Made by a program: the position numbers and the translations under genes. The notes under the pieces are model-generated. The model worked only from the letters and a program-made list of their open reading frames with translations. It had not been told where the DNA came from and searched no databases. Shown piece after piece: positions 26,481-36,536 of a stretch of 64,000 bases of DNA. Position 1 is the stretch's first letter. Each line of letters opens with the position of its first letter. Source of the DNA: Halobacteroides halobius DSM 5150 (GTDB lineage: Bacteria; Bacillota; Halanaerobiia; Halobacteroidales; Halobacteroidaceae); NCBI RefSeq assembly GCF_000328625.1, contig NC_019978.1:682001-746000 (forward strand). Reading direction: 5' to 3'.

Positions 26481-27425
26481 ATGATCTTTTTTTCTGTAGT
26501 GCAATTAATTGCAGGATTGATCTTATTTCTTGGCGGTTTACAAGCAGTTAAAGATAGTTTTTATCAAGCAGCTGGTGATAAATTAACTACTATAATTAGG
26601 TTATTAACAACTAATGTTATTACTGGAATCTTAACAGGTATGGTAGTTACAATGTTAATCCAAAGTAGTAGTGCTACAACTGTAATTATTATTAGTCTGG
26701 TTAATGCTGAAGTTTTATCTTTACGCAAGGCTTTAGGAGTAATTATGGGGGCCAATATTGGAACTACAGTAACTGTACAGTTAATTTCTTTTAGTTTAGG
26801 ACAGTATATAGGTTGGATAATAATAGCTAGTTTAATTATTAATATTATCTATTGGTTAACTAAACAGAGATTATTGAAATATCTTGGTAGAGGTTTATTA
26901 GGATTTAGTATACTATGGATTGGATTAGAGATGCTAAGTAATATAATGACCTATTGGCAAGATGTAGAGTGGTTTATTGACTTCTTGGCCCAATTATCAA
27001 GTAATCCTTTATTAGGACTTTTGTTAGGTATTTTAGTAACAGCTACTATTCAAAGTAGTAGTGCTTTAACGGGATTAGTTGTAGCTTTGGCTAAGGTTAA
27101 TTTGATAGGTTTACCTGCTGCTATTAGTCTAACTTTGGGAAGTAATATAGGTACTTGTATTACTGCTTTTTTAGCAGCAATGGGATCCTCACTAGCAGCT
27201 AAACGAACTGCTATAATGCATTTATTATTTAATATGTTAGGAGCAATTGTTTGGTTACCATTATTACCTATATTTACTAGAGTAGTTCTTTTGACTAGTG
27301 AACAATTAACACGTCAAATTGCTAATGCTCATACCATCTTTAATCTGGTTAATACAGGGCTTATTTTAGGGGTTAGAGATCAATTTGTTGCTTTAGTAGT
27401 TAAGGTTACTAAAAATAGGGAGTGA
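26481..27425 (+). CDS. Na/Pi cotransporter family protein
   Basis: Membrane protein of 314 residues with about eight membrane segments and the two QSSSA signatures of the Na/phosphate symporter family (VTMLIQSSSATTVIIISL and TATIQSSSALTGLVVAL), arranged as an inverted pair. Likely phosphate import driven by sodium; other anions are possible. No C-terminal PhoU domain, so shorter than many homologues. ATG at 26481 follows AAAGGGGTCGGTAA. Its stop is eight bases before the uppP start, so the two are coupled. Confidence 0.85.
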   Translation: MIFFSVVQLIAGLILFLGGLQAVKDSFYQAAGDKLTTIIRLLTTNVITGILTGMVVTMLIQSSSATTVIIISLVNAEVLSLRKALGVIMGANIGTTVTVQLISFSLGQYIGWIIIASLIINIIYWLTKQRLLKYLGRGLLGFSILWIGLEMLSNIMTYWQDVEWFIDFLAQLSSNPLLGLLLGILVTATIQSSSALTGLVVALAKVNLIGLPAAISLTLGSNIGTCITAFLAAMGSSLAAKRTAIMHLLFNMLGAIVWLPLLPIFTRVVLLTSEQLTRQIANAHTIFNLVNTGLILGVRDQFVALVVKVTKNRE

Positions 27426-27430
27426 GAAAG

Positions 27431-28201
27431 ATGTCATTGATTAAAGTAATTATTTTAGGAGCTGTGCAGGGGTTAACTGAATTCTTGCCTGTTAGCAGTT
27501 CCGGTCACTTAGTATTATTTCGTAGCTTATTAGGTTTAGAAAAGAATATAGTTTTAAATGTTTTCTTACATTTTGGTACTTTGTTAGCGGTTTGTATTGT
27601 TTATTGGGATGATGTTTTAGATATAATTACTTTTAAACCGAAGTATCGTAAATTTACTATTTATTTAATTTTAGGTTCTGTACCTGCTGGGGTAATAGGT
27701 ATTTTATTTGAAGATTTTATTACTAGTTTGTTTACTCCAACAGCAGTTGGATTTATGCTACTGATTACTGGTTTGTTACTCTGGCTTTCAGATAAATTTG
27801 ATGGAACAGACCGCAAGATGGAAGAAATGAATTTAATGGATGCATTAGTAGTAGGATCTGCTCAAGCTTTTGCTATTATTCCTGGTATTTCTCGTTCGGG
27901 TTCTACTATTGTAGGGGGCTTATTTAGAGGATTAGAGAGGAAATTAGCTGCTAAGTATTCTTTTTTATTATCAGTTCCAGTAATTGCAGGTGCGACTTTA
28001 TTGAAAACATTAGATTTAGTTAAGGTAGGGGTTGGAGAAGAAAGTATCACTTACTTAGTTGTAGGAACTTTAACAGCAATGATTGTAGGTTACTTAGCAA
28101 TTAAACTATTACTGAAGCTAATCAATCAAGAAAAATTAAGTATCTTTGCTTATTATTGTTGGATATTAGGAGTTATAACTATTATATTAAATCGAGGTTA
28201 A
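27431..28201 (+). CDS. uppP: Undecaprenyl-diphosphatase
   Basis: Membrane phosphatase of 256 residues that recycles the lipid carrier of peptidoglycan synthesis; loss of this recycling sensitises cells to bacitracin. Family motifs GAVQGLTEFLPVSSSGHLVL near the N-terminus and IIPGISRSGSTI near residue 155 are intact. ATG at 27431 lies eight bases after GGGAG; a GTG at 27422 overlaps the previous stop. Confidence 0.95.
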   Translation: MSLIKVIILGAVQGLTEFLPVSSSGHLVLFRSLLGLEKNIVLNVFLHFGTLLAVCIVYWDDVLDIITFKPKYRKFTIYLILGSVPAGVIGILFEDFITSLFTPTAVGFMLLITGLLLWLSDKFDGTDRKMEEMNLMDALVVGSAQAFAIIPGISRSGSTIVGGLFRGLERKLAAKYSFLLSVPVIAGATLLKTLDLVKVGVGEESITYLVVGTLTAMIVGYLAIKLLLKLINQEKLSIFAYYCWILGVITIILNRG

Positions 28202-28233
28202 CCCAAGAGAAAATTTTATAGGAGGTGAGTAGT

Positions 28234-30525
28234 ATGAAAGAAGCTCTAAACATTATTATTAAAAAAAGAAAGTTTGAATTAGCGGGATTTATAGTATTTG
28301 TAGTAGGAATTTTGGCTGAATTAAGTTTCTTTACTAATGTTGGAGTAATAGGTAGTTGGATAGCTTATAGTCTGAATATATTATTTGGACAAGGGCGTTT
28401 TTTTATTCCTATTTTTATTTCATGGTGGGGCATAGCTATTATTTATAAATCACAAGTAAAGATAAGAGTTAGTTCTAGATATGTTGGTACTATGATCTTA
28501 TTTATAGTGTTTTTGGCTATCTGTCATCTAGGAATAAAGCATCCTAATGAGTTAAAACAGGCCTTAGCAGGTGAAACAGGCGGGGGATTAATTGGTGGTT
28601 TTTTATTGTATCTATTGCGTAAAGGTTTTGCGGATTTAGGAAGTAAGATTATTTTATTATCTTTAGGCATAATTGGTTTTTTATTAGTTATGGATATATT
28701 ATTAGCTAATGTTATAGAGTGGTTTAGAGATAAGTATCATTTGTTTGTAAACAAGATATTTAATTTTAAAAAGCAATTATTTGATTTAAAGAATAAAAAG
28801 ACTAAGTTTAAGAAAAAGAAGGGGTTAATAAATAAAATTACTAATTATTTCAAGAAGGATAAATCCTCTTCTACCAAGAAAAATGAGGAAGAGAAGGGTA
28901 AATCTGAGATAAAAGATAGCAATAATTTAACATTAAAGTCTGAAGCCCAGCAGAAAAAGAATTCTAAGGAACAAATTAAGAGTGCTAAAAAAGAAGTAGC
29001 AGTCAGTCAATCTTCACGAAAAAAAACAAATAAAAAAGTTAAGCAAGAAAAGACTAGATCTAAAAAAAGAAAGCCGAATAAAAAGACTAAAAAGCAACAA
29101 GAAATAATTAAACAAGCTAAGAATAACGAGGATTATCAACTGCCACCTCTTTCTCTATTAAATGAAGTCACTGATAAAGAGGCTACTTTTGTAGATAAAA
29201 CCCAAATTTTACAGCAGACTTTAGATAATTTTGGAGTAAATGCTAAAATAACTGATGTTCACTGTGGGCCAACAATTACCCGCTATGAGATTCAACCTGC
29301 TCCTGGGGTTAAAGTTAGTAAGATAGTTAACTTAGCTGATGATATTGCTCTTTCTTTGGCAGCTTCTGATGTAAGAATTGAAGCCCCAATTCCTGGAAAA
29401 GCTGCAGTGGGGATTGAAGTACCTAATAATGAACAAACTCTAGTAACTCTAAGAGAGGTTCTAGCATCTGATAAATTCAAAGCAGAAGATTCTAAATTAA
29501 CTATTGGGTTAGGAAATGATATTGCTGGTGAATCAATGACTGCTGATTTAGCGAAAATGCCTCATATGTTAGTAGCAGGAGCTACAGGCTCTGGAAAAAG
29601 TGTTTTTATCAATAGTATAATTAATAGTATTTTGCGTAAAGCTACTCCTAAAGAAGTTAAATTCTTATTAGTTGATCCTAAAATGGTGGAATTAACAGCT
29701 TATCAGGGGATCCCACATTTAGTTTCTCCAGTGGTAACAGATGCTAAAAAGGCTGCTACTGCTCTTCGCTGGGTAGTTAAAGAAATGGAGAATCGTTATG
29801 AGTTATTTGCTGGTAGTAATGCTCGAGGAATAGAAAGTTATAACCAGAAGATAGATGATGATCCATTACCTTATGTAGTAGTAATTATTGATGAGTTAGC
29901 TGACTTAATGATGGTTTCAGCTAGTGAAGTAGAAGATGCTATCTGTAGATTGGCCCAAAAAGCCAGAGCTGCAGGAATACATATGATTTTAGCTACTCAA
30001 CGCCCTTCAGTAGATGTAGTAACAGGTGTTATTAAAGCAAATATTCCAACCCGAGTTTCTTTTTCTCTTTCTTCACAGGCAGATTCAAGGACTATTCTTG
30101 ATACAGGAGGAGCAGAGAAGTTATTAGGTCAAGGTGATATGTTATTTGCACCTGTTGGTTCTAATCAACCTATTAGATTACAGGGGGCTTTTATCTCAGA
30201 GGATGAAGTTAAAAAAATGGTTAAGTTTGTTAAAGAACAAGCTAAACCTAATTTTGCTGATCAGATTGCTGATATTAAGGACAGTAATGTAGAAATTGAA
30301 TTAGATGATGAAAAAGATGACTTATATGAAGAAGCAGTTAAATTAGTGGTAAATAACAGGGCTTCTATCTCTTTTTTACAAAGAAAATTAAGTATTGGTT
30401 ATAATCGAGCTGCACGTATGATTGATAAAATGGAAGAGGAAAATATTGTTGGCCCGCACCGTGGCAGTAAAGCAAGAGAAGTTTTAATTAGTAAAGAAGA
30501 ATTAAATCAGATGTTAAAAGAATAA
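28234..30525 (+). CDS. ftsK: DNA translocase FtsK/SpoIIIE
   Basis: Hexameric DNA pump at the division or sporulation septum. It is 763 residues: four N-terminal membrane segments (about 15-170), a Lys-rich linker (about 185-300), the motor with Walker [11 protein letters not shown] (about 449) and Walker [12 protein letters not shown], and a C-terminal gamma winged helix ([22 protein letters not shown]). ATG at 28234 follows AGGAGGTGAGT. The position after tepA-ylzJ matches spoIIIE of Bacillus, and the organism sporulates, so it likely moves the forespore chromosome. Confidence 0.96.
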   Translation: MKEALNIIIKKRKFELAGFIVFVVGILAELSFFTNVGVIGSWIAYSLNILFGQGRFFIPIFISWWGIAIIYKSQVKIRVSSRYVGTMILFIVFLAICHLGIKHPNELKQALAGETGGGLIGGFLLYLLRKGFADLGSKIILLSLGIIGFLLVMDILLANVIEWFRDKYHLFVNKIFNFKKQLFDLKNKKTKFKKKKGLINKITNYFKKDKSSSTKKNEEEKGKSEIKDSNNLTLKSEAQQKKNSKEQIKSAKKEVAVSQSSRKKTNKKVKQEKTRSKKRKPNKKTKKQQEIIKQAKNNEDYQLPPLSLLNEVTDKEATFVDKTQILQQTLDNFGVNAKITDVHCGPTITRYEIQPAPGVKVSKIVNLADDIALSLAASDVRIEAPIPGKAAVGIEVPNNEQTLVTLREVLASDKFKAEDSKLTIGLGNDIAGESMTADLAKMPHMLVAGATGSGKSVFINSIINSILRKATPKEVKFLLVDPKMVELTAYQGIPHLVSPVVTDAKKAATALRWVVKEMENRYELFAGSNARGIESYNQKIDDDPLPYVVVIIDELADLMMVSASEVEDAICRLAQKARAAGIHMILATQRPSVDVVTGVIKANIPTRVSFSLSSQADSRTILDTGGAEKLLGQGDMLFAPVGSNQPIRLQGAFISEDEVKKMVKFVKEQAKPNFADQIADIKDSNVEIELDDEKDDLYEEAVKLVVNNRASISFLQRKLSIGYNRAARMIDKMEEENIVGPHRGSKAREVLISKEELNQMLKE

Positions 30526-30529
30526 CGTA

Positions 30530-30558
30530 TTGAATTTTCTGAAAAAAAATGATATATT
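30530..30558 (+). promoter_or_regulatory. Sigma-A promoter of the gntR/nucleoside transporter operon
   Basis: TTGAAT (30530-30535), 17-bp spacer, TATATT (30553-30558). A small inverted repeat AGGTTAGACCT at 30571-30581, just inside the transcript, could be a GntR operator; that is a guess. Confidence 0.65.
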
Positions 30559-30611
30559 AGTAGTAGGTAAAGGTTAGACCTCTTACAATCATACAGGGAT
30601 AGGAGGAAATT

Positions 30612-31349
30612 ATGAGTTTAATAAGGAAAGATTCTAGACCACTATATATTTTAGTAAAAGAGAAATTGGATGAACAGATTGAAAATGGTACTTATCAATC
30701 CGGAGATAGATTACCTTCTGAAGCCAAATTGGCTGAAAAGTTTGGTGTTAGTCGGGCTACTTTGCGTGAAGCATTAAGGGTTTTAGAAAAGGAAGGAATA
30801 ATTAATCGAAAACAAGGGGTAGGTACTTTTATTGCAGACAAAGCTGCTTTATTTAGAAGTGGGATTGAAGAGTTAGCAAGTATTACTGAAACTATTGAAG
30901 CAATGGATTTAGAAGCTGGAACAATTGAATTAGCTGTAAAATCAAACCAAAGGTTTCCGGATTTAGCCAAGGAGTTTGAAATAGATGCCCAAAGCAAGAT
31001 GGTTAGCTTGCAACGGACTAGAACAGCTAATGGAGAACCTGTTGCTTATTGTAGAGATTTTTTGCCTCAGAAATTTTTAAATGAGGAAGTTACAGATGAT
31101 AACTTTGATGCTTCTTTGTTTGATTATCTACAAGAAGAATGTAACTTATATATTACTTATGCTGTAGCAGATGTTTTGGCTGTTACTGCTGATAGATTGT
31201 TAGCAGAGAAATTAAATGTAGAACTGGGCAGTCCTTTATTATTGCTTAAACAAATGCATTATGATGATCGAGATACACCAATACTATATTCTGAGAATTA
31301 CTTTAGAAATGATAAGTTTGAGTTTCATGTGTTGCGAAATAGAAGTTAA
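30612..31349 (+). CDS. GntR family transcriptional regulator (HutC/UTRA type)
   Basis: A 245-residue repressor-type regulator: N-terminal winged helix (residues about 8-75, LPSEAKLAEKFGVSRATLREALRVLEKEG) and a C-terminal UTRA ligand domain (about 95-240). Bacillus ymfC, of the same family, also follows spoIIIE. It is directly upstream of a nucleoside-type ABC importer and probably controls it. ATG at 30612 follows GGATAGGAGGAAAT. Confidence 0.9.
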   Translation: MSLIRKDSRPLYILVKEKLDEQIENGTYQSGDRLPSEAKLAEKFGVSRATLREALRVLEKEGIINRKQGVGTFIADKAALFRSGIEELASITETIEAMDLEAGTIELAVKSNQRFPDLAKEFEIDAQSKMVSLQRTRTANGEPVAYCRDFLPQKFLNEEVTDDNFDASLFDYLQEECNLYITYAVADVLAVTADRLLAEKLNVELGSPLLLLKQMHYDDRDTPILYSENYFRNDKFEFHVLRNRS

Positions 31350-31407
31350 TAAAATCTATAAAATTATAAGCCTATAAGGGATTTAATAAATATAGGAGGG
31401 ATTAATT

Positions 31408-32553
31408 ATGAAAAAGAAAAGTCTATTAGCTCTTTCAGTTTTATTAATGATGGCTTTAGTAGTTGGCTGTGCTGGAGGAGACCAACAACAGGAAGCAAAA
31501 GATCAACAGGCTAAAGAAGGGTTAAAAGTAGGAATTGTTTTATCTAGTGGAGGTAAAGGAGATAAATCATTTAATGACTCTGCTTTAAGAGGTTTAGATA
31601 GAGCTAAAGAAGAAGGAATTATTGCTGATTATAAGTATATAGAACCTAAACAAGTATCAGCTGTTGAAAAAGGGCTAAGATTTTTAGCCAAAAGAGATTA
31701 TGATTTAGTAATTGGAGTAGGATTTATGCAACATGATGCTGTAAAGAAAGTATCAAGTAATTTTTCTGATACTAACTTTGCAATTATTGACTCTGTAGTT
31801 AAGAATGATAATGTAGCATCTTTGACATTTAAAGAGCATGAAGGTTCTTTCTTAGCTGGAGCATTAGCAGCTTTAATGACTACACATGAAGAAGTTAAAG
31901 GTATTAATCAACAGCAAGTAGTAGGCTTCTTAGGTGGGATGGATGTACCACTAATTCATAAGTTTGAGCTAGGTTATACTTCTGGAGTTAAGTATATTAA
32001 TAAAACAGAAGGTACTAATGTAAATGTTAAGATTGCTTATGCTGGAAATACACCAGCTGCATTTAATAACCCAGCTAAAGGTAAAGAAATTGCTTTAGCT
32101 CAGTATGGTGCAGGCGCAGATATTATTTATCATGCTTCTGGTGGAACTGGTGGAGGTTTATTTAAAGCAGCTAAGAAGACAGGACATTATGCTATTGGGG
32201 TTGACTCTGATCAGGATTGGGTTGAGCCAGGTCATATCTTAACTAGTATGCAAAAAAGAGTAGATAATGCAGTTTATAAAATAGTCAAAAAGCTTAAAAA
32301 TGATAACTTTACTACTGGGCTTAAAGTATACGGGCTAAAAGAAGGTGGAGTTGCTTTAACTAGTTTAAGTGGTTTAGGGCCAATGACTAAGATAGCTAAG
32401 GATCTAGGAGATATTTCTGAGGAAGGTATAACTAAAATTAAAGAAATGAAAGCTAGAATTCCAGATGAAGTCAAAGAAAAAATTAAAGAAATTCGGCAAA
32501 AAATCATTGCTGGTGAAATTAAAGTACCTAATTATTTAAAGCAAAATAAATAG
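31408..32553 (+). CDS. BMP family ABC transporter substrate-binding lipoprotein
   Basis: Extracytoplasmic binding protein of 381 residues with a lipobox (ALVVGCAGG, Cys 21) and a BMP domain (GIVLSSGGKGDKSFNDSALRG). BMP proteins bind purine nucleosides in several Bacillota. The three transporter genes that follow complete the importer. A stable hairpin without a T-run follows, likely letting this gene be expressed more than the ATPase. Confidence 0.93.
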   Translation: MKKKSLLALSVLLMMALVVGCAGGDQQQEAKDQQAKEGLKVGIVLSSGGKGDKSFNDSALRGLDRAKEEGIIADYKYIEPKQVSAVEKGLRFLAKRDYDLVIGVGFMQHDAVKKVSSNFSDTNFAIIDSVVKNDNVASLTFKEHEGSFLAGALAALMTTHEEVKGINQQQVVGFLGGMDVPLIHKFELGYTSGVKYINKTEGTNVNVKIAYAGNTPAAFNNPAKGKEIALAQYGAGADIIYHASGGTGGGLFKAAKKTGHYAIGVDSDQDWVEPGHILTSMQKRVDNAVYKIVKKLKNDNFTTGLKVYGLKEGGVALTSLSGLGPMTKIAKDLGDISEEGITKIKEMKARIPDEVKEKIKEIRQKIIAGEIKVPNYLKQNK

Positions 32554-32562
32554 ATTATAAAT

Positions 32563-32591
32563 GATAGTTGCCAGTTTATCTGGCAGCTATC
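32563..32591 (+). other. Intergenic hairpin between binding protein and ATPase genes
   Basis: GATAGTTGCCAG (32563-32574) pairs with CTGGCAGCTATC (32580-32591), 12 bp with a five-base loop. No T-run follows, so it is more likely an mRNA-stabilising or partial-attenuation element than a true terminator. Confidence 0.7.
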
Positions 32592-32615
32592 TAATTATAA
32601 GAAAGGAGGATTATT

Positions 32616-34139
32616 ATGGCACCAATTTTAGAGATGAGGGATATTACTAAGAAATTTCCTGGTGTATTAGCTAATGATCACGTTAATCTAGATTTAAATA
32701 AAGGTGAAATTCATGCTTTAGTAGGTGAAAATGGTGCAGGAAAATCAACTTTAATGAATGTTTTGTTTGGGATCTATCAACAAGAGGAAGGACAAGTCTT
32801 CTATAAGGGTGATCCACTTAATATAGATAATCCTAATGATGCTATTGATCTTGGGATTGGAATGGTACACCAGCATTTTATGTTAGTGCCTCCTTTAACA
32901 GTGGCAGAGAATATTATTTTAGGTGAGGAACCTACTACAGGTTTTGGAAATTTGAATTTATCTAAAGCAATTAAAAAAATTGAAAATTTATCTCAAGAGT
33001 ATGGCTTAAATGTTGATCCCAGAGCCAAGATCGAAGATATCTCTGTAGGAATGCAACAAAGAGTTGAGATTCTAAAGGCTCTTTATCGAGAAGCTGAAGT
33101 ATTAATCTTAGATGAACCAACAGCTGTATTGACTCCTCAAGAGGTAAAAGGTCTGTATAAAATTATGAATACTTTAGTTGACCAAGGAAAGTCTATTATT
33201 TTTATTACTCATAAATTAGATGAGGTTTTAACAGTTTCTAAGCGGGTGACTGTCTTACGTGATGGAAAATCAATCGGAACGGTTAAGACAGCTGACACAT
33301 CAAAGACTGAATTAGCTGAGATGATGGTAGGCCGTGAGGTTGTACTACAGGTTGATAAAACACCGGCTGAAAGAGAAGAGGTTAAAGTAGAGGTTGATAA
33401 TTTAACAGCTGACAATGATAGAGGAATGCCAGCTTTAAGTGGAGTTTCTTTTAAAATCCATGGTGGAGAGATATTAGGTGTTGCTGGTGTAGAGGGTAAT
33501 GGACAAACGGAGTTAGTAGAAGTGTTAACAGGGTTGCGTAAGGCTAAGGCAGGTAGTTTTAGTTTAGAGGGGCAATCACTATTTAATGAGTCTGCTCGAG
33601 AAATAAAAGAAGCTAAAGTAGCTCATATTCCAGAGGATAGACATAAGCATGGTTTGGTATTAGATTATACCATTGAGGATAATTTGATTTTAGGTTATCA
33701 TTATCAAGCTCCTTTTGCTGAAGGAATAAATTTAAATTTTAATGCTTTAGACAAGCACGCCCAAAGATTAATTCCTGAGTATGATATTCGGCCTAGAAAT
33801 AAAAATGCTTTGGCCCGTTCATTATCTGGAGGTAATCAACAAAAGATTATTGTGGCTCGTGAATTTGATTTAGATCCAGAATTTTTAGTTGCTTCTCAAC
33901 CTACACGTGGAGTTGATATTGGGGCAATTGAATTTATTCATAAGCGAATTATCGAACAACGTGATGCTGGTAAAGCAGTATTATTAGTCTCGGCTGAATT
34001 GTCAGAAATTATGTCACTAAGTGATCGGATTGCAGTGATGTATGAAGGAGAAATAGTAGATATTGTAGATGCTAATAAAACAACTGAAGAAGAAATTGGT
34101 CTATTAATGACTGGAGGAAAAGCTGAACAAACTAGCTAA
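32616..34139 (+). CDS. Nucleoside-type ABC transporter ATP-binding protein (double ABC)
   Basis: Fused ATPase of 507 residues with two ABC domains. Domain 1 has Walker A GENGAGKSTLMNVL and signature ISVGMQQRVEILKAL; domain 2 has the degenerate GVEGNGQTELVEVL and LSGGNQQKIIVARE. This twin arrangement is typical of BMP-linked nucleoside and sugar importers. It energises the two permeases encoded next. Confidence 0.94.
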   Translation: MAPILEMRDITKKFPGVLANDHVNLDLNKGEIHALVGENGAGKSTLMNVLFGIYQQEEGQVFYKGDPLNIDNPNDAIDLGIGMVHQHFMLVPPLTVAENIILGEEPTTGFGNLNLSKAIKKIENLSQEYGLNVDPRAKIEDISVGMQQRVEILKALYREAEVLILDEPTAVLTPQEVKGLYKIMNTLVDQGKSIIFITHKLDEVLTVSKRVTVLRDGKSIGTVKTADTSKTELAEMMVGREVVLQVDKTPAEREEVKVEVDNLTADNDRGMPALSGVSFKIHGGEILGVAGVEGNGQTELVEVLTGLRKAKAGSFSLEGQSLFNESAREIKEAKVAHIPEDRHKHGLVLDYTIEDNLILGYHYQAPFAEGINLNFNALDKHAQRLIPEYDIRPRNKNALARSLSGGNQQKIIVAREFDLDPEFLVASQPTRGVDIGAIEFIHKRIIEQRDAGKAVLLVSAELSEIMSLSDRIAVMYEGEIVDIVDANKTTEEEIGLLMTGGKAEQTS

Positions 34140-34160
34140 ACATTTAGGGAGGTAATGTGA

Positions 34161-35222
34161 ATGCCTGAAGATATTAACGTTAAAAATATACTTAAGGAAT
34201 TATTGATTCCTTTATTAGCTATAGTCTCTTCTTTTATTATAGGAGCAATTATACTTTTATCATCTGGTTATGATCCTGTTGCTACCTATATGTCTTTATT
34301 TCAGGGGGCTTTTGGTAGTTTAAATAGTGTAGCAAATACATTATTGCAAGCAACACCATTAATCTTTACAGGATTAGCTGTTGCTATTGCTTTTAGAGCT
34401 GGTCTATTTAATATTGGTGGAGAGGGTCAATTATTAGTTGGAGGTTTAGCGGCTGCTTGGGTAGGTACTTGGGAAGGAATGCCAATGGTTATTCATCTTC
34501 CTTTAACTATCACTGTAGCTATGTTAGCAGGAGCATTATGGATAGCTATACCTGCTGTTTTAAAAGCAAAGTTAGGTGTTCATGAAGTAATTACAACGAT
34601 TATGTTTAACTATATTGCTTATAGTTTTACTGCTTATTATAGTTTAAAGGTGTTGGCTAAACCTGGTAATATTCAAACCCCTAATATTGAACCATCAGCC
34701 TATTTATGGCGTTTTTCTAATATAATAGATATGTATTCTTATCTTAATCTAGGCTTTATAATTGCTTTAGTTGTTATAGGGATTATTTATTATCTATTGT
34801 GGAAGACTACAATTGGTTATGAAATTAGAGCTGTAGGGATTAATCCTAATGCGGCTGAATATGGAGGGATTAATTCTACTAAAAATATTATTTTAGCTTT
34901 GTTAATTAGTGGTGCTTTAGCCGGTTTAGGTGGTGCAGAAAGAGCATTAGGTCTATTCCATAATTACCGTAGTGGTTTTTCAGCTGGATATGGTTTTACA
35001 GGAATTGCTGTAGCATTATTAGGTAGAAATCATCCTGTAGGTGTATTTTTGGCTGCTTTATTATTTGGAGCTTTAGCTAATGGACGGACCTATATGAATA
35101 TGATGGCTGGTGTACCAGTTGACTTAGTTAATATTTTACAGGCTGTGATTATTTTATTTGTAGCTGCAGATCTATTATTTAGAAGGTTATTAGCAATGGG
35201 TTCTGAAGGGAGGAAGGAATAA
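34161..35222 (+). CDS. ABC transporter permease (nucleoside-type), first subunit
   Basis: Membrane permease of 353 residues with about ten segments and the family pattern AIAFRAGLFNIGGEGQLLVGG plus GAERALGLFHNYRSGFSAGYGF. It pairs with the next permease to form the channel. Its stop overlaps the next start by one base (35222), so the two are coupled. Confidence 0.92.
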   Translation: MPEDINVKNILKELLIPLLAIVSSFIIGAIILLSSGYDPVATYMSLFQGAFGSLNSVANTLLQATPLIFTGLAVAIAFRAGLFNIGGEGQLLVGGLAAAWVGTWEGMPMVIHLPLTITVAMLAGALWIAIPAVLKAKLGVHEVITTIMFNYIAYSFTAYYSLKVLAKPGNIQTPNIEPSAYLWRFSNIIDMYSYLNLGFIIALVVIGIIYYLLWKTTIGYEIRAVGINPNAAEYGGINSTKNIILALLISGALAGLGGAERALGLFHNYRSGFSAGYGFTGIAVALLGRNHPVGVFLAALLFGALANGRTYMNMMAGVPVDLVNILQAVIILFVAADLLFRRLLAMGSEGRKE

Positions 35223-36112
35223 TGGAATTTTTAACTGCTATTTTTGATTTGGGAACCCTTAGATCAACTTTAAGAATGGCAACTCCATTAATGTTAGCAG
35301 CAATTGGGGGTATTTTTTCTGAAAGATCAGGGGTAATTAATATTGCTTTAGAAGGTATGATGTTGGCAGGTGCATTTATAGCAGTAGCTATTAGTAGTTT
35401 TACTGGTAGTGCTTGGTTAGGGTTGTTAGGTGCCATAGTTTTTAGTGGATTATTTGCTTTAATTCATGCCGTGGTAAGTATTAGATATCATGCTGACCAG
35501 GTAGTTAGTGGGGTAGCACTAAATATGTTAGCAGCAGGTGGGACAGTATTTTTGTTAAATATTTTCTTTAATACTTCTGGAACTTCCCCTTCAGTTAATG
35601 CGTTACCTTATTGGGGTATCTTTAAGCCTACGGTTTATTTAGCATTATTAATAGTTGGAGTTTCATATTATGTTTTATATTATACCTCTTTTGGTTTGCG
35701 GGTCAGATCGACTGGAGAACATCCTCATGCCGCTGATTCTGTAGGTATAAATGTAAATAAAATTAGATATATTTGTGTGATTTTAAGTGGTATGTTAGCT
35801 GGAATAGCAGGAACTCATTTATCATTAGGAGTTTTAGATTCTTTTCGTGAAGGAATGACTGCTGGGCGAGGATTTATTGCTTTAGCAGCTATGATATTTG
35901 GAAAATGGCATCCATTTGGAGCTTTAGGTGCTAGTTTATTATTTGGTTTTTTCCAGGCTATCCAGATTAGATTACAAGGGGTACTTCCTATCCCTAATGC
36001 ATTTATTCAAATGCTCCCTTATATATTTACAGTAATTGCTTTAGCTGGAGCAATTGGTCGAGCTACGCCTCCAGCTGCGAGTGGTGAACCATTTGAAAAA
36101 GGAAAGAGATAA
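35222..36112 (+). CDS. ABC transporter permease (nucleoside-type), second subunit
   Basis: Membrane permease of 296 residues with FSERSGVINIALEGMMLAGA and GTHLSLGVLDSFREGMTAGRGFIALAAMIFG, hallmarks of the branched-chain/nucleoside permease family. It ends the operon. ATG at 35222 overlaps the previous TAA; a strong terminator follows. Confidence 0.92.
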   Translation: MEFLTAIFDLGTLRSTLRMATPLMLAAIGGIFSERSGVINIALEGMMLAGAFIAVAISSFTGSAWLGLLGAIVFSGLFALIHAVVSIRYHADQVVSGVALNMLAAGGTVFLLNIFFNTSGTSPSVNALPYWGIFKPTVYLALLIVGVSYYVLYYTSFGLRVRSTGEHPHAADSVGINVNKIRYICVILSGMLAGIAGTHLSLGVLDSFREGMTAGRGFIALAAMIFGKWHPFGALGASLLFGFFQAIQIRLQGVLPIPNAFIQMLPYIFTVIALAGAIGRATPPAASGEPFEKGKR

Positions 36113-36118
36113 ATTTTT

Positions 36119-36150
36119 AACCGCAGGTTTTCCTGCGGTTTATTTATATT
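36119..36150 (+). terminator. Terminator after the nucleoside transporter operon
   Basis: AACCGCAGG (36119-36127) pairs with CCTGCGGTT (36132-36140), loop TTTT, followed by TATTTATATTT. Confidence 0.9.
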
Positions 36151-36205
36151 TAGAGGAGGTAAATTGTCTAATAATAGAGAAATATAACATAAAGGGGGAA
36201 TAAGC

Positions 36206-36514
36206 GTGGAAGAAATAGCAACTAAACTAAAAAACCAAAGAGAGCAATTGGGAATCACCTTAAAAGAAGCTGCAAAGGATACGAAAATCAGATTAGAATA
36301 TTTACAAGCTATTGAAAGTGGTAATTTTAGTAATATTGGACAAGAAGTTTTTTTAAAGGGGTTTTTAAAGATTTATTCTGATTATTTAAACCTAGATACT
36401 AAAGAAATTATAGCAGAGTATGAAGCAGCTAAATCCGACTATAATCTAGACAGTGAAGACCAAGATTCATTAGCTGATAAATTATCAATGAATAGAGTTT
36501 CCCCAAAATTATAA
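36206..36514 (+). pseudogene. rodZ: rodZ, N-terminal fragment (disrupted by IS)
   Basis: N-terminal part of RodZ, the cell-shape protein that links MreB to the membrane. The HTH_25 domain is seen (LKNQREQLGITLKEAAKDTKIRLEYLQAIESG, then FLKGFLKIYSDYL). Genuine rodZ sequence ends at 36491; the last residues to the stop at 36514 are read from the IS end. GTG at 36206 follows AAAGGGGGAATAAGC. The C-terminal half begins at 37989. The fragment lacks the membrane segment, so it would be a soluble HTH peptide. Confidence 0.92.
36484..36491 (+). repeat. Target-site duplication, left copy
   Basis: ATCAATGA directly before the IS left end; identical to 37981-37988 after the right end. Confidence 0.9.
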
Positions 36515-36536
36515 TACCAGCAAGCCAACATTGCTA

